Assembly: GCA_964464375.1 (NCBI GenBank)
Contig: CAYXFU010000013.1
Coordinates: 30,432-94,431, forward strand
Source of the DNA: CAIOZA01 sp964464375
GTDB lineage: Bacteria > Bacteroidota > Ignavibacteria > Kapaibacteriales > UBA2268
DNA: 64,000 nt
Direction: 5' to 3'
The position numbers and the translations under genes are program-made. Shown piece after piece: positions 41,216-51,704 of the stretch. How positions within the stretch are numbered: the first letter of the stretch is position 1; every line of letters starts with the position of its first letter. The notes beneath the pieces are model-generated. The model was not told the origin of the DNA. It ran no database searches and worked only from the letters and a program-made list of their open reading frames with translations.

Positions 41216-43093
41216 CTAAATTTTAATGAATTTTCTGATTCCAAATTGTGATTTTATATAATAAACACCTGGACTTAAACTGCTGATATCTTGACTTTCT
41301 CGGGTTAAATCCATTATCTTCCCGCCGAAGATATTATATAAGACACAAATACTTTCATTTTTTGATTCTTCAGGATATGCAATATACAGCATATCTTTTG
41401 CAGGATTTGGATAGATTTGAAAATCAAAATTCTGATTAATTATAGTTACATCAGATGATGTCTTGTCAGAAGGAATGATTACCATTGATGGTTGCTCCGC
41501 TGTGTGGTGAATTAAATTCAAAGCTGTCAGAGTATCTCCGGCTTCATACATTGCTCCTCCATTGTTAAGATTCAAGGCAAACATCGGATAGTTAGAGCTA
41601 GAGAAATCCAGCTGAAATTTATGTCCTGGCAGAAAGACATGTGACAAAGGTTCGAGACTAATTTTAATCTTATACACTTCTTTTGGATTTGCTAATATTT
41701 CTTTATCCGTTCCTTCTCTGAATCTTAATCTGGATATGCCCTGAGTTAAAATGATCGATTTCCCATCAGGGTAAACATCAACAAGTCTGACACCAAAATC
41801 AGTGTCAGTCTTATCGGATGAAACAAATAAATGAACCTCAATTGAACCATTTAAGGATAACGGTTTATCAAGCAATCCGGTTGAATATAAGACAACATCA
41901 TTTCGACTCTCAACCATTTCGGAAATATCCAGCGGACCGGTCAGAGCATTCTTATCAAAAGGATTGAATCTTGATCCGCCAATTGTTGGGGATGGATCTT
42001 TAGGATTAAAAATGATCGTATCCGGTGGTTCAGCCAATGGTGACATTATCGGTGGCGGTGGAGTCGTTAGTAATTTTCTATCACGATTCAGATATAAAGT
42101 ATCGGATTTTCGTGGAATCGCACTCCAGTCCTGTGTATTTACCCATTGATTTGATCCCATTTCGAAGTATTGAACAGTTGGATAGCCGGGAAAATTATTT
42201 TTTGCACCTCTAAGATAATAATCAAAGAATTTGGCTGACATTTCCGGAATTAAATCTACAGCTTCAGGAAATGATAAATCTCCTTGTTTTTCCTTACCAA
42301 TATCGGAATGTGACCAAGGACCGACAACAAGCTTATGCTGACTTCTAACATTTGCATCACTTGTTGATTTCAAATCATCGAATGCACGGATAACAGCTCC
42401 GGGATAATGATCAAACCAGCCTGTTCCCAAAAACATTGGAACTTTTATCTTAGGAGCAATTTGAGAAATATTTTCGGCTAATTGCCAGGATTTATCTTTA
42501 TCCGGATGCGAAGTAACAAGATTAACTGCAATGAATCCCAGTTTCTCGAGACTTTCTGTATGTTCTTTCCTTAAAACTCCCTGATAATAATAATCCTCAT
42601 ATTTATTCTGATAATCTTTAATAAATGGAGCGGCACAAACAAGATGAGGTGGATTCTGAGCAGCCGTCTGGAATTGGATCATACCAAGAGCTGAACCTCC
42701 CCAAGTCCCAATTTTACCATTAGACCACTTTTGTGTAGCAATCCATTCTACTGCGTCATAACCATCTAAACCTCTGTTGTAACCGGCTGAATCGATTGAT
42801 TTGTTGGAATAGAATCCTCGCCAATCGACAATCACATAATTGTAATTGATCGAGTCATAAGGCAGTTGACTGCCAGAAATTCCTGATTCACCCTTCAACC
42901 TATATAAATTCTTATTATACGGAGTTTGAATCAAAATAACAGGTTTGGGAGTGGTGGTATCCATTGCATAAAGATCAGCATTTAGGTACTTTTTATCTTG
43001 ATTGAGTATTCTGCTCTCAATCTTTATCGGATAGTAAGAAAGCACCTGATAAGTCAGCGTAAAAGCAATAAAAATGTATAATAATTTTCTCAT
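41216..43093 (-). CDS. secreted CocE/NonD-family hydrolase with T9SS sorting domain
   Basis: About 625 residues from the ATG at 43093; the TTG at 43105 would only add MEII, and the ATG has TTGGAG upstream. A signal peptide (about 1-19) is followed by an alpha/beta-hydrolase S15 domain with nucleophile Ser134 (GTWGGSALGM) and a likely catalytic His in PWSHSDIG. A PepX-C-like jelly-roll follows, then a type-A sorting domain from about 555 (QIYPNPAKDML). The family includes cocaine esterase, glutaryl-7-ACA acylase and X-Pro dipeptidyl peptidases; the substrate here is unknown. Export through T9SS suggests surface peptide or ester hydrolysis. Confidence 0.85.
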   Translation of the reverse strand: MRKLLYIFIAFTLTYQVLSYYPIKIESRILNQDKKYLNADLYAMDTTTPKPVILIQTPYNKNLYRLKGESGISGSQLPYDSINYNYVIVDWRGFYSNKSIDSAGYNRGLDGYDAVEWIATQKWSNGKIGTWGGSALGMIQFQTAAQNPPHLVCAAPFIKDYQNKYEDYYYQGVLRKEHTESLEKLGFIAVNLVTSHPDKDKSWQLAENISQIAPKIKVPMFLGTGWFDHYPGAVIRAFDDLKSTSDANVRSQHKLVVGPWSHSDIGKEKQGDLSFPEAVDLIPEMSAKFFDYYLRGAKNNFPGYPTVQYFEMGSNQWVNTQDWSAIPRKSDTLYLNRDRKLLTTPPPPIMSPLAEPPDTIIFNPKDPSPTIGGSRFNPFDKNALTGPLDISEMVESRNDVVLYSTGLLDKPLSLNGSIEVHLFVSSDKTDTDFGVRLVDVYPDGKSIILTQGISRLRFREGTDKEILANPKEVYKIKISLEPLSHVFLPGHKFQLDFSSSNYPMFALNLNNGGAMYEAGDTLTALNLIHHTAEQPSMVIIPSDKTSSDVTIINQNFDFQIYPNPAKDMLYIAYPEESKNESICVLYNIFGGKIMDLTRESQDISSLSPGVYYIKSQFGIRKFIKI

Positions 43094-43195
43094 GATTATC
43101 TCCAATTGATGTTTGATATTATGTAAAGTATAAATTCAGATATTATTGTTAAAATATCTTATCAGGTAATTAGAGTTGATAAGAAAGTAAATGGT

Positions 43196-44527
43196 TTATA
43201 GTTCCCCTGCGAGAAGTTTAATTTGAGTTTCTGAAATTTTCAGATTGTAGTAAATATTGTTCAATCGGGATAGCGAATTTTCGTAGGAAACCTGAGCATC
43301 GCGAACTTCTATGGATGTTGTCTGAGATAGTTTCAGACGTTCCATAGCCAGATAAAGATTTTCCTTTGCCAGATCTTTTGTTTGATTTTCAATTTCGAAT
43401 AATTTCGAATATGTTATATATTGATTCAAAGAATTCTGGAATTGAGTAGTAATTTGATTTTGTAAGGCATTGTACTGCAGTTCGACAGACAAAACGGCGA
43501 GTTCAGAAGTCTGAATCTGCCTGCTGATATTTCCACCCTGATAAATGGGATATGAAAGTGATAATCCCAAAGATGGACCAAAACCACGATTATTAATAAC
43601 TTGTCCTGTGGTATTTTCAGTTTGATTAAAGCCGTATCCTGCTGAGAGACTGATAAAAGGAAGATAATAAGCATCAAACTCATTTGTGGCAAGTTTCGCT
43701 ATTTTTAATTGATTCTTTAATATGGCTAAAGTAGGATTTTTATCAAGTATTTTAGCTAATACATTAATTGAATCAATTTTATTAACCGGTATAGCTTCCT
43801 CGACTGTAAATTCATTATTAAATGGTTGATTGAGTATATCGAATAATTTTCGTTTACTAACATCGATTAAGCTAATTTGAAGAATCTCATTCTGCGATTG
43901 TGTATTGAAATCAATCTGTGCTTGGAGAAGTTCATTCTTTGCCGATAAACCTGCATTGAAGCGTGTTTCGCCTAATTTCATCCGTTCCTGGCTCAATGCT
44001 TTAACTTCGACAATGTTTTGATAAATACGTACCTGCTTGACTATATCATAATATGCAGCAACAATCTGGTAGATGGTCTGCTGAACTTGAGATTTAAACT
44101 TTGATTCACCAAGATTCTCAATTTCTTCAAGTTTTCGTTTTGTAGTGAACATTTTGAAGCCATCAAAAATTGTCCAATTCATCACCAGACCTGCACTATA
44201 ATTTCGGTTGGCAGCATTTGGATTATCAATAATACTTCCAGTTGAATACTCAAGATGGGTATTGTTATATGCAAAATTAGCTCCCATTGAAAGCGATAGA
44301 TTAGGATTCATTCCGGCATTAGATGCAGAATTGTTAATTTTATTTATATCAGCTTCATTTCGGGCAAATTGTATCTCGTAATTATTTTTAAGACCAATAG
44401 CAATAGCTTCATCAAGCTTCAAAAGAGGTTGTGAATATACCGAGTAGTAATTACAAAAGAATAACATAAGTAATGATATACTTAATATAATTCTTAAAGA
44501 AGACTTATGGACTAGATGTTTTCTCAT
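43196..44527 (-). CDS. TolC-family outer-membrane efflux protein
   Basis: A 443-residue protein with a signal peptide (about 12-32, ending SQ) and two TolC-like coiled-coil/beta repeats (LDEAIAIGLKNN at the start, AERLKLSQTTS in the second half). The ATG overlaps the RND pump stop by four bases, making adaptor-RND-TolC a single operon. It forms the outer-membrane channel of the tripartite efflux system. Confidence 0.93.
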   Translation of the reverse strand: MRKHLVHKSSLRIILSISLLMLFFCNYYSVYSQPLLKLDEAIAIGLKNNYEIQFARNEADINKINNSASNAGMNPNLSLSMGANFAYNNTHLEYSTGSIIDNPNAANRNYSAGLVMNWTIFDGFKMFTTKRKLEEIENLGESKFKSQVQQTIYQIVAAYYDIVKQVRIYQNIVEVKALSQERMKLGETRFNAGLSAKNELLQAQIDFNTQSQNEILQISLIDVSKRKLFDILNQPFNNEFTVEEAIPVNKIDSINVLAKILDKNPTLAILKNQLKIAKLATNEFDAYYLPFISLSAGYGFNQTENTTGQVINNRGFGPSLGLSLSYPIYQGGNISRQIQTSELAVLSVELQYNALQNQITTQFQNSLNQYITYSKLFEIENQTKDLAKENLYLAMERLKLSQTTSIEVRDAQVSYENSLSRLNNIYYNLKISETQIKLLAGEL

Positions 44528-47500
44528 TTTGTCACGATTTCATTTTCAATTTTCTGAATTTTCTTTTTCGATAGGAAAATATAAAATACTGGTACAACAT
44601 ATAAAGTAAGAACTAATGAGAAAAGTAATCCTCCAACAATAACTACACCCATCGGAATCCTGCTTTTTGCTCCAGCACCTAATGCTAAAGCTATTGGAAG
44701 TGCTCCGAGCATTGTTGCAAGTGTTGTCATCAAAATTGGTCTTAAACGTGCCGTAGCAGCTTCGACAGAGGATGTAATTTTATCGATCCCCTTCAATTGC
44801 TTTTGATTGGCAAATTCAACTATGAGGATTCCATTCTTTGTTACCAGTCCAATAAGCATTATCATTCCTATTTCAGAAAATATATTAATTGTCTGTCCAA
44901 ATACCCATAAGGAGAGAAACCCACCAGCAATTGCAAGTGGAACAGTCATCATTATTATTAACGGATCCCTGAAACTTTCAAACTGGAAAGCTAGAATAAG
45001 ATAAATCAAGATCAATGCCAATAAAAGAGCAAATGAAGTATTGCTGCTACTTTCAACAAAATCTCTACTTGGACCTGATAAATCACGTCGGAATGAATCA
45101 TCGAGTAATTTGTCCCCAAGTTTCTGTACGACATCTATTCCCTCTCCTAGTGTTTTTCCGGGAGCAAGAGAAGCAGAAATTGTGGCTGATTTATATCTGT
45201 TAAAATGATATAATGAAGGTGGATTGCTGGTTTCAAATAAATCAACTAAGTTGCTAAGCTGTATCAGTTCACCTTTATTACTCTTTACATATAATGCAGT
45301 CAAATCGAGAGGTTTATCGCGATTAGTTCTGTCGACTTGTCCAATAACCTGATATTGCTTTCCATTTCTAAGAAAATACCCAAAACGCTTGCCACTCATT
45401 GCAAGCTGCAGAGTATTTGAAATATCCATCACACTTACGCCAAGATCAGTTGCCTTCAAACGATTGATCCTAACTTGAAGCTCAGGTTTGTTGAATTTCA
45501 GGTTAGCATCAACATTTCCAAATGTTGGATCTTTTCTTGCTTCCTCAAGAAACTTAGGAAGCACTTTTTCGATTTTTGAAAAGTCAAGATTTTGAATAAC
45601 AAATTGAACAGGAAGCTGCGATCCTGAAGCAAAAGATGTAGAAATAGTCTGTTCTTGTGTTGATAGAACTCTTGCCTGTGGCATCCTTTTGGTAATTCTG
45701 ATTATTCTATTATAGATTTCCTGCTGGCTTTGCTTTCTTTCAGAGGGATCATTAAGCATCACATTAACAGAACCTGTATTAGTAACCCCCATCGAGTGAG
45801 AGCCTGATGGTGCTGTAACTCCATAGACGAGTCTTGCTTCAGGTACACTATCCATAAGAACCTGAGAGTATTTATCAATCAGCTCAAGTGTTTTATCAAA
45901 ATCCGTTCCTTCAGGTGCTGTAAGGGGATTACGAATCATACTTCTATCTTCTAGTGGAGCTAATTCAGTTTTGAGTAGAGAAGAAAAAAGATAAATAAAA
46001 CCAAAACAAACAAGAACTACAACAACCACTGTCCATTTCCTGTTTGTAATGAACATGAGTGAAGAATGATATTTATTCTCCATTCCCTGAAAAAATGGTT
46101 CGGTTGCAGTATAAAATTTTGAATCAGTATGCTTTTTCTTGCCGAGAATGACATTCAATACCGGGGTCAGAGTAAGTGACACAAAAGCCGAGACTAGCAC
46201 AGCTCCGGCCACAACAATGCCAAATTCACGGAATAACCTGCCTGTAAATCCCTGGAGAAAAATCACAGGAAGGAACACTATTGCTAAAGTAATTGATGTC
46301 GAGATCACGGCAAAAAAGATTTCACGGGTTCCTTCACGGGCGGCTTTAAGCCTATCCATACCAGATTCTAATTTCTTAAAAATATTTTCTGTTACAACAA
46401 TACCATCGTCTACAACTAATCCTGTAGCCAGAATAACAGCGAGCATAGTTAATATGTTGATTGAAAAACCAAACAAATACATAATGAAGAAACTTGAAAT
46501 CAAAGAAACCGGAATATCAATCAAAGGTCTGAAAGCAATTACCCAGTTCCTGAAGAACAAATAAACAATTAAAACAACCAGAAGAATAGCGATCAAAAGT
46601 GTTTCCTGTACTTCTTTGATAGATTTTTTTACAAATTTAGTTTTGTCGATTCCAATATCAAGAGCCATACCCTCGGGGAGGTTCTTTTTGATTTCTTCAA
46701 GTCTTCTATAGAATTCATCAGCTATTTCAATCTGATTCGCACCTGGTTGAGGAATTATGGACAATGAAACACCGACAACGCCATTCATTTTAATAGATGT
46801 TTCCTCATTCTCAGGACCGATCATTGCTTCACCAACGTCAGAAAAACGTATAATCTGATTGTCAGCTTGTTTTATTATGAGATTATTAAAATCATCTTCT
46901 GTATAAAGTCTGCCGAATGTTTTAATAGTTAATTCTGTTTCATTACCCCTTACCTTACCACCTGGTAAATCGACATTTTCCCGATTCAAAGCATTAAAAA
47001 TATCCTGAACAGTTAACTTGTGAGCGGCTAATTTTGCAGGATCTATCCAAAGTCTCATAGAAGGACGTTTCTGCCCGAACATAGAAACCATGCTAACACC
47101 TGGAATTGTTTGCAATTTCTCTACCATTACATTTTCAGCATAATCACTTAACTCTGTAACCGTCATTTTACTTGAAACGACAGGCATGAAAATGATTGGA
47201 TCGCTGTTCGCATCGGCTTTTGATACAATTGGAGGTGCATCGATATCCTGTGGCAAAGAACGTATTGCTTGACTGACTTTGTCTCTAACATCATTTGCTG
47301 ACTTCTCCATATCAGAACCTAGAAGAAACTCAACAGTTATATTGCTGTTTCCAAGAGAAGACACTGAGGAAATAGTTCTGATACCTTCTATACCATTAAC
47401 GGCTTTTTCTAATGGTTCTGTAATTTGCGATTCAACAATTTCTGCATTCGCGCCTGTGTAGGCTGTTCTTACATTAATAGTTGGAGGATCAATCGCAGGG

Positions 47501-47610
47501 TATTCGCGAACACCAAGAAACGAATAGCCTACAACTCCAAAAAGAATTATAAGTATATTCAGAACTATGGCTCCAACCGGCCTATTTAGTGCAAAATCAG
47601 ATAATGTCAT
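44524..47610 (-). CDS. RND efflux pump, AcrB/MexF-like HAE1 family
   Basis: A 1028-residue inner-membrane proton-driven pump with two six-helix halves and large periplasmic loops. The proton-relay pair is in GLVVDDGIVV (near 401-402) and the partner Lys in LVTKNGILI (near 925). The N-terminal FALNRPVGAIV and the IPQPGANQIE segment fit HAE1-type drug pumps rather than heavy-metal CusA types, because no Met-rich metal-binding line is seen. The length is normal (1020-1050). It is coupled to TolC downstream and six bases behind the adaptor. Confidence 0.94.
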   Translation of the reverse strand: MTLSDFALNRPVGAIVLNILIILFGVVGYSFLGVREYPAIDPPTINVRTAYTGANAEIVESQITEPLEKAVNGIEGIRTISSVSSLGNSNITVEFLLGSDMEKSANDVRDKVSQAIRSLPQDIDAPPIVSKADANSDPIIFMPVVSSKMTVTELSDYAENVMVEKLQTIPGVSMVSMFGQKRPSMRLWIDPAKLAAHKLTVQDIFNALNRENVDLPGGKVRGNETELTIKTFGRLYTEDDFNNLIIKQADNQIIRFSDVGEAMIGPENEETSIKMNGVVGVSLSIIPQPGANQIEIADEFYRRLEEIKKNLPEGMALDIGIDKTKFVKKSIKEVQETLLIAILLVVLIVYLFFRNWVIAFRPLIDIPVSLISSFFIMYLFGFSINILTMLAVILATGLVVDDGIVVTENIFKKLESGMDRLKAAREGTREIFFAVISTSITLAIVFLPVIFLQGFTGRLFREFGIVVAGAVLVSAFVSLTLTPVLNVILGKKKHTDSKFYTATEPFFQGMENKYHSSLMFITNRKWTVVVVVLVCFGFIYLFSSLLKTELAPLEDRSMIRNPLTAPEGTDFDKTLELIDKYSQVLMDSVPEARLVYGVTAPSGSHSMGVTNTGSVNVMLNDPSERKQSQQEIYNRIIRITKRMPQARVLSTQEQTISTSFASGSQLPVQFVIQNLDFSKIEKVLPKFLEEARKDPTFGNVDANLKFNKPELQVRINRLKATDLGVSVMDISNTLQLAMSGKRFGYFLRNGKQYQVIGQVDRTNRDKPLDLTALYVKSNKGELIQLSNLVDLFETSNPPSLYHFNRYKSATISASLAPGKTLGEGIDVVQKLGDKLLDDSFRRDLSGPSRDFVESSSNTSFALLLALILIYLILAFQFESFRDPLIIMMTVPLAIAGGFLSLWVFGQTINIFSEIGMIMLIGLVTKNGILIVEFANQKQLKGIDKITSSVEAATARLRPILMTTLATMLGALPIALALGAGAKSRIPMGVVIVGGLLFSLVLTLYVVPVFYIFLSKKKIQKIENEIVTK

Positions 47611-47616
47611 TATTTT

Positions 47617-48687
47617 CTATTTAATTTTTGAAAATTTTATGGGGCTATTCGGTTTAACGAACATTATGCCCGATACAACAAGAGTATCACCGACTTGAAT
47701 TCCCGAGAGTACCTCAATAGCATCAGCCTCACGAATTCCGGTTTTTATTGTCACCGATTTTGCTATACCATTCTTTGCTATAAATACTTTCTTTAAATTC
47801 GCTTGAGGAACAATTGATGAAGTAGGAATCATCATAGCATTGTTCTTAGTACCTAAATTTGCTTTCACTTTCGCAAATGCACCGGGAATGAGTTCTGCAT
47901 TTGATCCATTGATCAAAGCTCGAACATTTAAGTTCCTTGAATCGGAATCTATACTTTCTTCATTTGCGATAACCTTTGCTCTATAAATTTTATCACTTCC
48001 CGAAATAGTAAATTCAATATTACTCCCTTGTACCATCGATGATCCATATTTCTCTGCAATGCTAAAATCAAGTTTTAAATTTTTTATGTCTCTTATCGTG
48101 ATTATTTGAATTGCAGGGGTGATGTACTGACCAATACTTATTTTCTTCAGACCAAGCACACCATCATAAGGAGCCCGAATCTCAGTTCTTCCAATATTTA
48201 CTTTAAGAATTTCAATCTGAGCTTCCAGATTATTAACCTGCAATAGGCTGGCATCATACTCTTGTTGACTTGTTCCCTTGATGTTGTAGAGCGTTTTCAT
48301 TCTTTGCTCATTATTCTGAGCAATATGAAGTTGTACCTCCAGCATTTTTAATTGTGCCTGAAGATCCCCATCAAAAAGTTTAACGAGAAGAGTACCTTTC
48401 TTAACGGCTTTTCCCTCAGGAAGATTCAATACTACAACTCTGCCTGAAACTTCGGACATCAGATTCGTTTCATCGAAAGGTAAAACTGATCCAGAAACTT
48501 CGATATTCTGAGCTAACTCAGAGGTGCGCACGATCTGACCTTCAAGCTGGCTAATTAAAGCTCCGAAACTAGTTGATCTTGCATCTTTTGATTTTCCAAT
48601 ATCTTTTGGTAAGATATATTTAAAAACTACAAATAATAGAATGAGGATTACAATTATTGAGATAAGATATACTTTAATTTTGCTCAT
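47617..48687 (-). CDS. RND efflux periplasmic adaptor (membrane fusion protein)
   Basis: A 356-residue adaptor with an N-terminal membrane anchor (about 5-26). A barrel-sandwich/lipoyl domain is split by an alpha-hairpin (QAQLKMLEVQLHIAQNNEQ, QEYDASLLQVNNLEAQIEIL). The returning lipoyl half starts EIRAPYDGVLGLKK, and beta-barrel and membrane-proximal domains follow (PTSSIVPQ, GIREADAIEVLSGIQVGD). It heads the three-gene efflux operon. No TetR-like regulator is adjacent. Confidence 0.93.
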   Translation of the reverse strand: MSKIKVYLISIIVILILLFVVFKYILPKDIGKSKDARSTSFGALISQLEGQIVRTSELAQNIEVSGSVLPFDETNLMSEVSGRVVVLNLPEGKAVKKGTLLVKLFDGDLQAQLKMLEVQLHIAQNNEQRMKTLYNIKGTSQQEYDASLLQVNNLEAQIEILKVNIGRTEIRAPYDGVLGLKKISIGQYITPAIQIITIRDIKNLKLDFSIAEKYGSSMVQGSNIEFTISGSDKIYRAKVIANEESIDSDSRNLNVRALINGSNAELIPGAFAKVKANLGTKNNAMMIPTSSIVPQANLKKVFIAKNGIAKSVTIKTGIREADAIEVLSGIQVGDTLVVSGIMFVKPNSPIKFSKIK

Positions 48688-48769
48688 AAAATTCTAATAA
48701 TAATTAAAATTTGATCAATTTTTTAAAAATCTAAAATGAGAATATGAATTTCAATTGTGAATAAACGAT

Positions 48770-48793
48770 AAAGGACACTACAAAGTGTCCTTT
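48770..48793 (-). terminator. hairpin terminator after the Asp-box cargo gene
   Basis: A perfect 10-bp stem (AAAGGACACT and its complement) with loop ACAA. It lies 15 bases past the stop at 48808. The following T-run is weak on the minus strand. Confidence 0.65.
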
Positions 48794-48807
48794 ATACATT
48801 TTTTTGT

Positions 48808-51627
48808 TCATTGTTTAATGAATTTCATTCTAATCGTTTTAGTGCTCAATTTATCCTCAATTTGAATGTAATAATATCCGGATGGGAGATTATCTAATTT
48901 AAATTGGATCCGATTAGACGATAAATATTCTTGATCAATGAAGACATTTACTTCTTCACCTAGTATATTAAAAAAAGATAGTTTTGAATTAATCAAATCA
49001 TAATCTGATATGAGAGTTATATTCGATTCTGCAGGATTAGGGAATAATTGAAGATTAATTTTAATGAAACCATCAATGTTCGTGCCTGGTGTAACAATCA
49101 AATGCCATACCTGATTATAGTTTCCCCAAACGGAAGCATTTCCTGCTTTCACTCTCCAAGAAATTGTCTTATTTTCAAATTTTGACAAATTGGGAATGAT
49201 ATAGTTAGTAACCACTATACTTGAATCTACATAACTATTTGCAAAATTATCATTATCTGCATATTCGATAGTATATTTTGTAGCATTTGATACCTTTTCC
49301 CATATTAATGTCACTACAGATGAAGATAAACTATTCGAGTTATCAGGTGGAGAAACAAGAACAGCGTTCTCCAGTGGCTGAACAGATCCGGATAAACCAC
49401 GAACGATTCCATAACCAAAACTACTTATATAAACTTCACTATTATTGAAAGGATTGAAGAATACCCTTAGCGGATGTTTGAATGGATAGCTCTCCAGCAA
49501 AATAAATTCAGGATTTTTGGAATACAGATTATTTGTGTAATACAACCCTTCATACTCAGTTGTTACATACATTTCATTGGGATTAATAGGAGAAATTGTA
49601 CAAGATTCAACACGTTCCTTATCCAATAACTTTGTCCAGCTTGTCCCTCTGTTTGTTGTTTTATAGAGTCCGCCTTTGTTGTTTGCCGACCCACCCCAAC
49701 TGCTAAAAACACTAACATACCATGTGTTTTGAGTTGGGTCATTGGGATCAATAACAATATCTTTAGTCCAGTATTGCATCGATGCATCGGATTTATCTGT
49801 CCATGTGTTTCCTCCATCTTCACTTAAATAAACACCAGAGCTAGGGAAAAAACTTTTTCTATCGTTTGATGCTCTTGCCGAATATGTACAGACAATGCTT
49901 CCGTCATTCAGGACAACGATATTATATGGATGACCTTGTGTTCTGGGTGGTACTGCAAGCTTTTCCCAGGTTGAAGCTGCACCAAGATTAATGTTATCGC
50001 AAACATAAATACCTCCTGTAGTACTATTGACCATGCTTGCATACATCCGATTCATATTTGTTGGATCAAGTGCAAGCCAGACTACAGGTTTACCAAAATC
50101 ATGCAGAATCTGCCAGGTTTTCCCCTTGTCAGTCGAAGATAGTACTTTACCTCTGCCCCCATCTATTTTGGCATCTGTGAGATACATACTTTCATATATA
50201 TCATGAACTGATGAAGTTGCTGCATACATTATTCCGCTTTGAGGATGCTTCAGTGACATGTACATTGTATTATCATTATGCCCGATATAGTCAAATGACC
50301 ATGTATTACCACCATCTGAACTTCTGGTACCTTGAATATCTGTATAGGCACCAAATAAATTTTTATCATCAGCCCAGCAAATATTCCAGCAGGTTGTATT
50401 TTCAAACCCAACTGAATGATATGATTTTCCTTTTGGTGTAGTTATATTTTCCGGATTCTCATCTGATTTATTAACATACATTTGCGCCCAGTGAGCACCT
50501 CCATCGATAGTGTAATGAGCAAATCCAAGATCGGTTATAACTGAGTAATTAGTATTAGTCCTGCTTACCGCAAACCCTAGGGCATATTCACCAAAAGACC
50601 ATGCTCTATCACCACCAAAACCACTCCATCCCGTTTTAATATTTTCATTATTTTGAAGTTTAAAAATACTTTGCCAGGTATTACCTCCATCTGTGGTTTT
50701 GAGAACTGATGGTCCTGTATTTGTAACATCTGCACCAGCTAAATAAGCAATATCTATATTATCCTTTGCCATATCGACAAAGAAGGGATGTACACTGGAA
50801 GGAATACCGGATGACTTTTTTGCCCATGCAGGATTCCCATAATCAAGTGAGTAAACTGATTTGTAGTCATTATGTTCAGCTCCTGTCATACCCGGGTAAC
50901 AAGAAGCATTAGTAACAGCAAAAAATCTGATTTTACCTGAATTCTTTGCAACACTACATGAAATAATAAATTCAGAAGAAAGTCCACTGGGTTTTTCACT
51001 TTTGAAAGATTGTCCATTTTTTGAAACAAGAAGTCCATCGGGTTGAACAATATAAATGTCATTACCATCCCACAAAACACCAGCAATATAGGATCCCCAA
51101 GTTCCAGCATCACCCTGAAAAATATTTTCAAATGATGTTCCGCCATCTGTAGAATAAAAAACATTTGAATAATCAGTTACTAAAACTTTATTAAAATCCA
51201 GATCGCTGGCAAAAATCTGAAATGCCCCTCCATCTGTTGGATCGGATTGAGTTTTATTCCAGGTTACACCACCATCTGTGCTTTTAACAGGAAAATTACC
51301 GAATTCATGCTGATTGATTGTGTAGAGAATATTCTGCTGATTAGTGAATTGAACCTTTGTTGGAATACCAGCTGTAATATATCGAAAATTTACTATCGAG
51401 AAATTGCTTCCCAGATCAGTAGTATGGAACAAGTCAGACATATCGCTGGGAATAAAAACTTCCGATGGATTAAAAGGGCTGATTGAAGGACTATAGAAAG
51501 CTCCACCACCACCGGGACCAATGTTCTTCCATGAAGTTGGCTGGCTGAACAGAACATTAGAAGTTATGAAAAAGAATGAACACAAAGTATAGAATGCATT
51601 TATAGAAACGAGAATCTTAATATTCAT
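48808..51627 (-). CDS. large secreted Asp-box (BNR/sortilin-like) protein with Fn3-like and T9SS domains
   Basis: A 939-residue protein with a signal peptide (about 1-27) followed by a beta-propeller region carrying at least eight Asp-box turns of the SxDGGxTW type (for example KSTDGGVTW, KTTDGGNTW, SEDGGNTW). The opening GPGGGG resembles GH74 xyloglucanase or sortilin-like propellers. A fibronectin-III-like module (about 745-835, WRVKAGN) and a type-A sorting domain (from about 860, LFPNPAESNI) complete it. Catalytic carboxylates of GH74 are not certain, so enzyme or adhesin remains open. The start has GGAG five bases upstream. Confidence 0.8.
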   Translation of the reverse strand: MNIKILVSINAFYTLCSFFFITSNVLFSQPTSWKNIGPGGGGAFYSPSISPFNPSEVFIPSDMSDLFHTTDLGSNFSIVNFRYITAGIPTKVQFTNQQNILYTINQHEFGNFPVKSTDGGVTWNKTQSDPTDGGAFQIFASDLDFNKVLVTDYSNVFYSTDGGTSFENIFQGDAGTWGSYIAGVLWDGNDIYIVQPDGLLVSKNGQSFKSEKPSGLSSEFIISCSVAKNSGKIRFFAVTNASCYPGMTGAEHNDYKSVYSLDYGNPAWAKKSSGIPSSVHPFFVDMAKDNIDIAYLAGADVTNTGPSVLKTTDGGNTWQSIFKLQNNENIKTGWSGFGGDRAWSFGEYALGFAVSRTNTNYSVITDLGFAHYTIDGGAHWAQMYVNKSDENPENITTPKGKSYHSVGFENTTCWNICWADDKNLFGAYTDIQGTRSSDGGNTWSFDYIGHNDNTMYMSLKHPQSGIMYAATSSVHDIYESMYLTDAKIDGGRGKVLSSTDKGKTWQILHDFGKPVVWLALDPTNMNRMYASMVNSTTGGIYVCDNINLGAASTWEKLAVPPRTQGHPYNIVVLNDGSIVCTYSARASNDRKSFFPSSGVYLSEDGGNTWTDKSDASMQYWTKDIVIDPNDPTQNTWYVSVFSSWGGSANNKGGLYKTTNRGTSWTKLLDKERVESCTISPINPNEMYVTTEYEGLYYTNNLYSKNPEFILLESYPFKHPLRVFFNPFNNSEVYISSFGYGIVRGLSGSVQPLENAVLVSPPDNSNSLSSSVVTLIWEKVSNATKYTIEYADNDNFANSYVDSSIVVTNYIIPNLSKFENKTISWRVKAGNASVWGNYNQVWHLIVTPGTNIDGFIKINLQLFPNPAESNITLISDYDLINSKLSFFNILGEEVNVFIDQEYLSSNRIQFKLDNLPSGYYYIQIEDKLSTKTIRMKFIKQ

Positions 51628-51704
51628 AATATCTCCAAACTTAAAATTAAAAAACTGACAACTTATCTTTGTTTTAAAACATTAAACAAATGAAAACAAT
51701 TTCA

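Noticed and set aside
43139..43160. GATATT/AATATC inverted repeat between the TolC and CocE-type genes as a terminator
   Set aside because: The stem is short and AT-only, with no T-run, so it is not distinguishable from chance in AT-rich DNA.
46139..46564. A 141-codon frame antisense to the RND pump
   Set aside because: It mirrors the pump's conserved helices; no start signal or domain.
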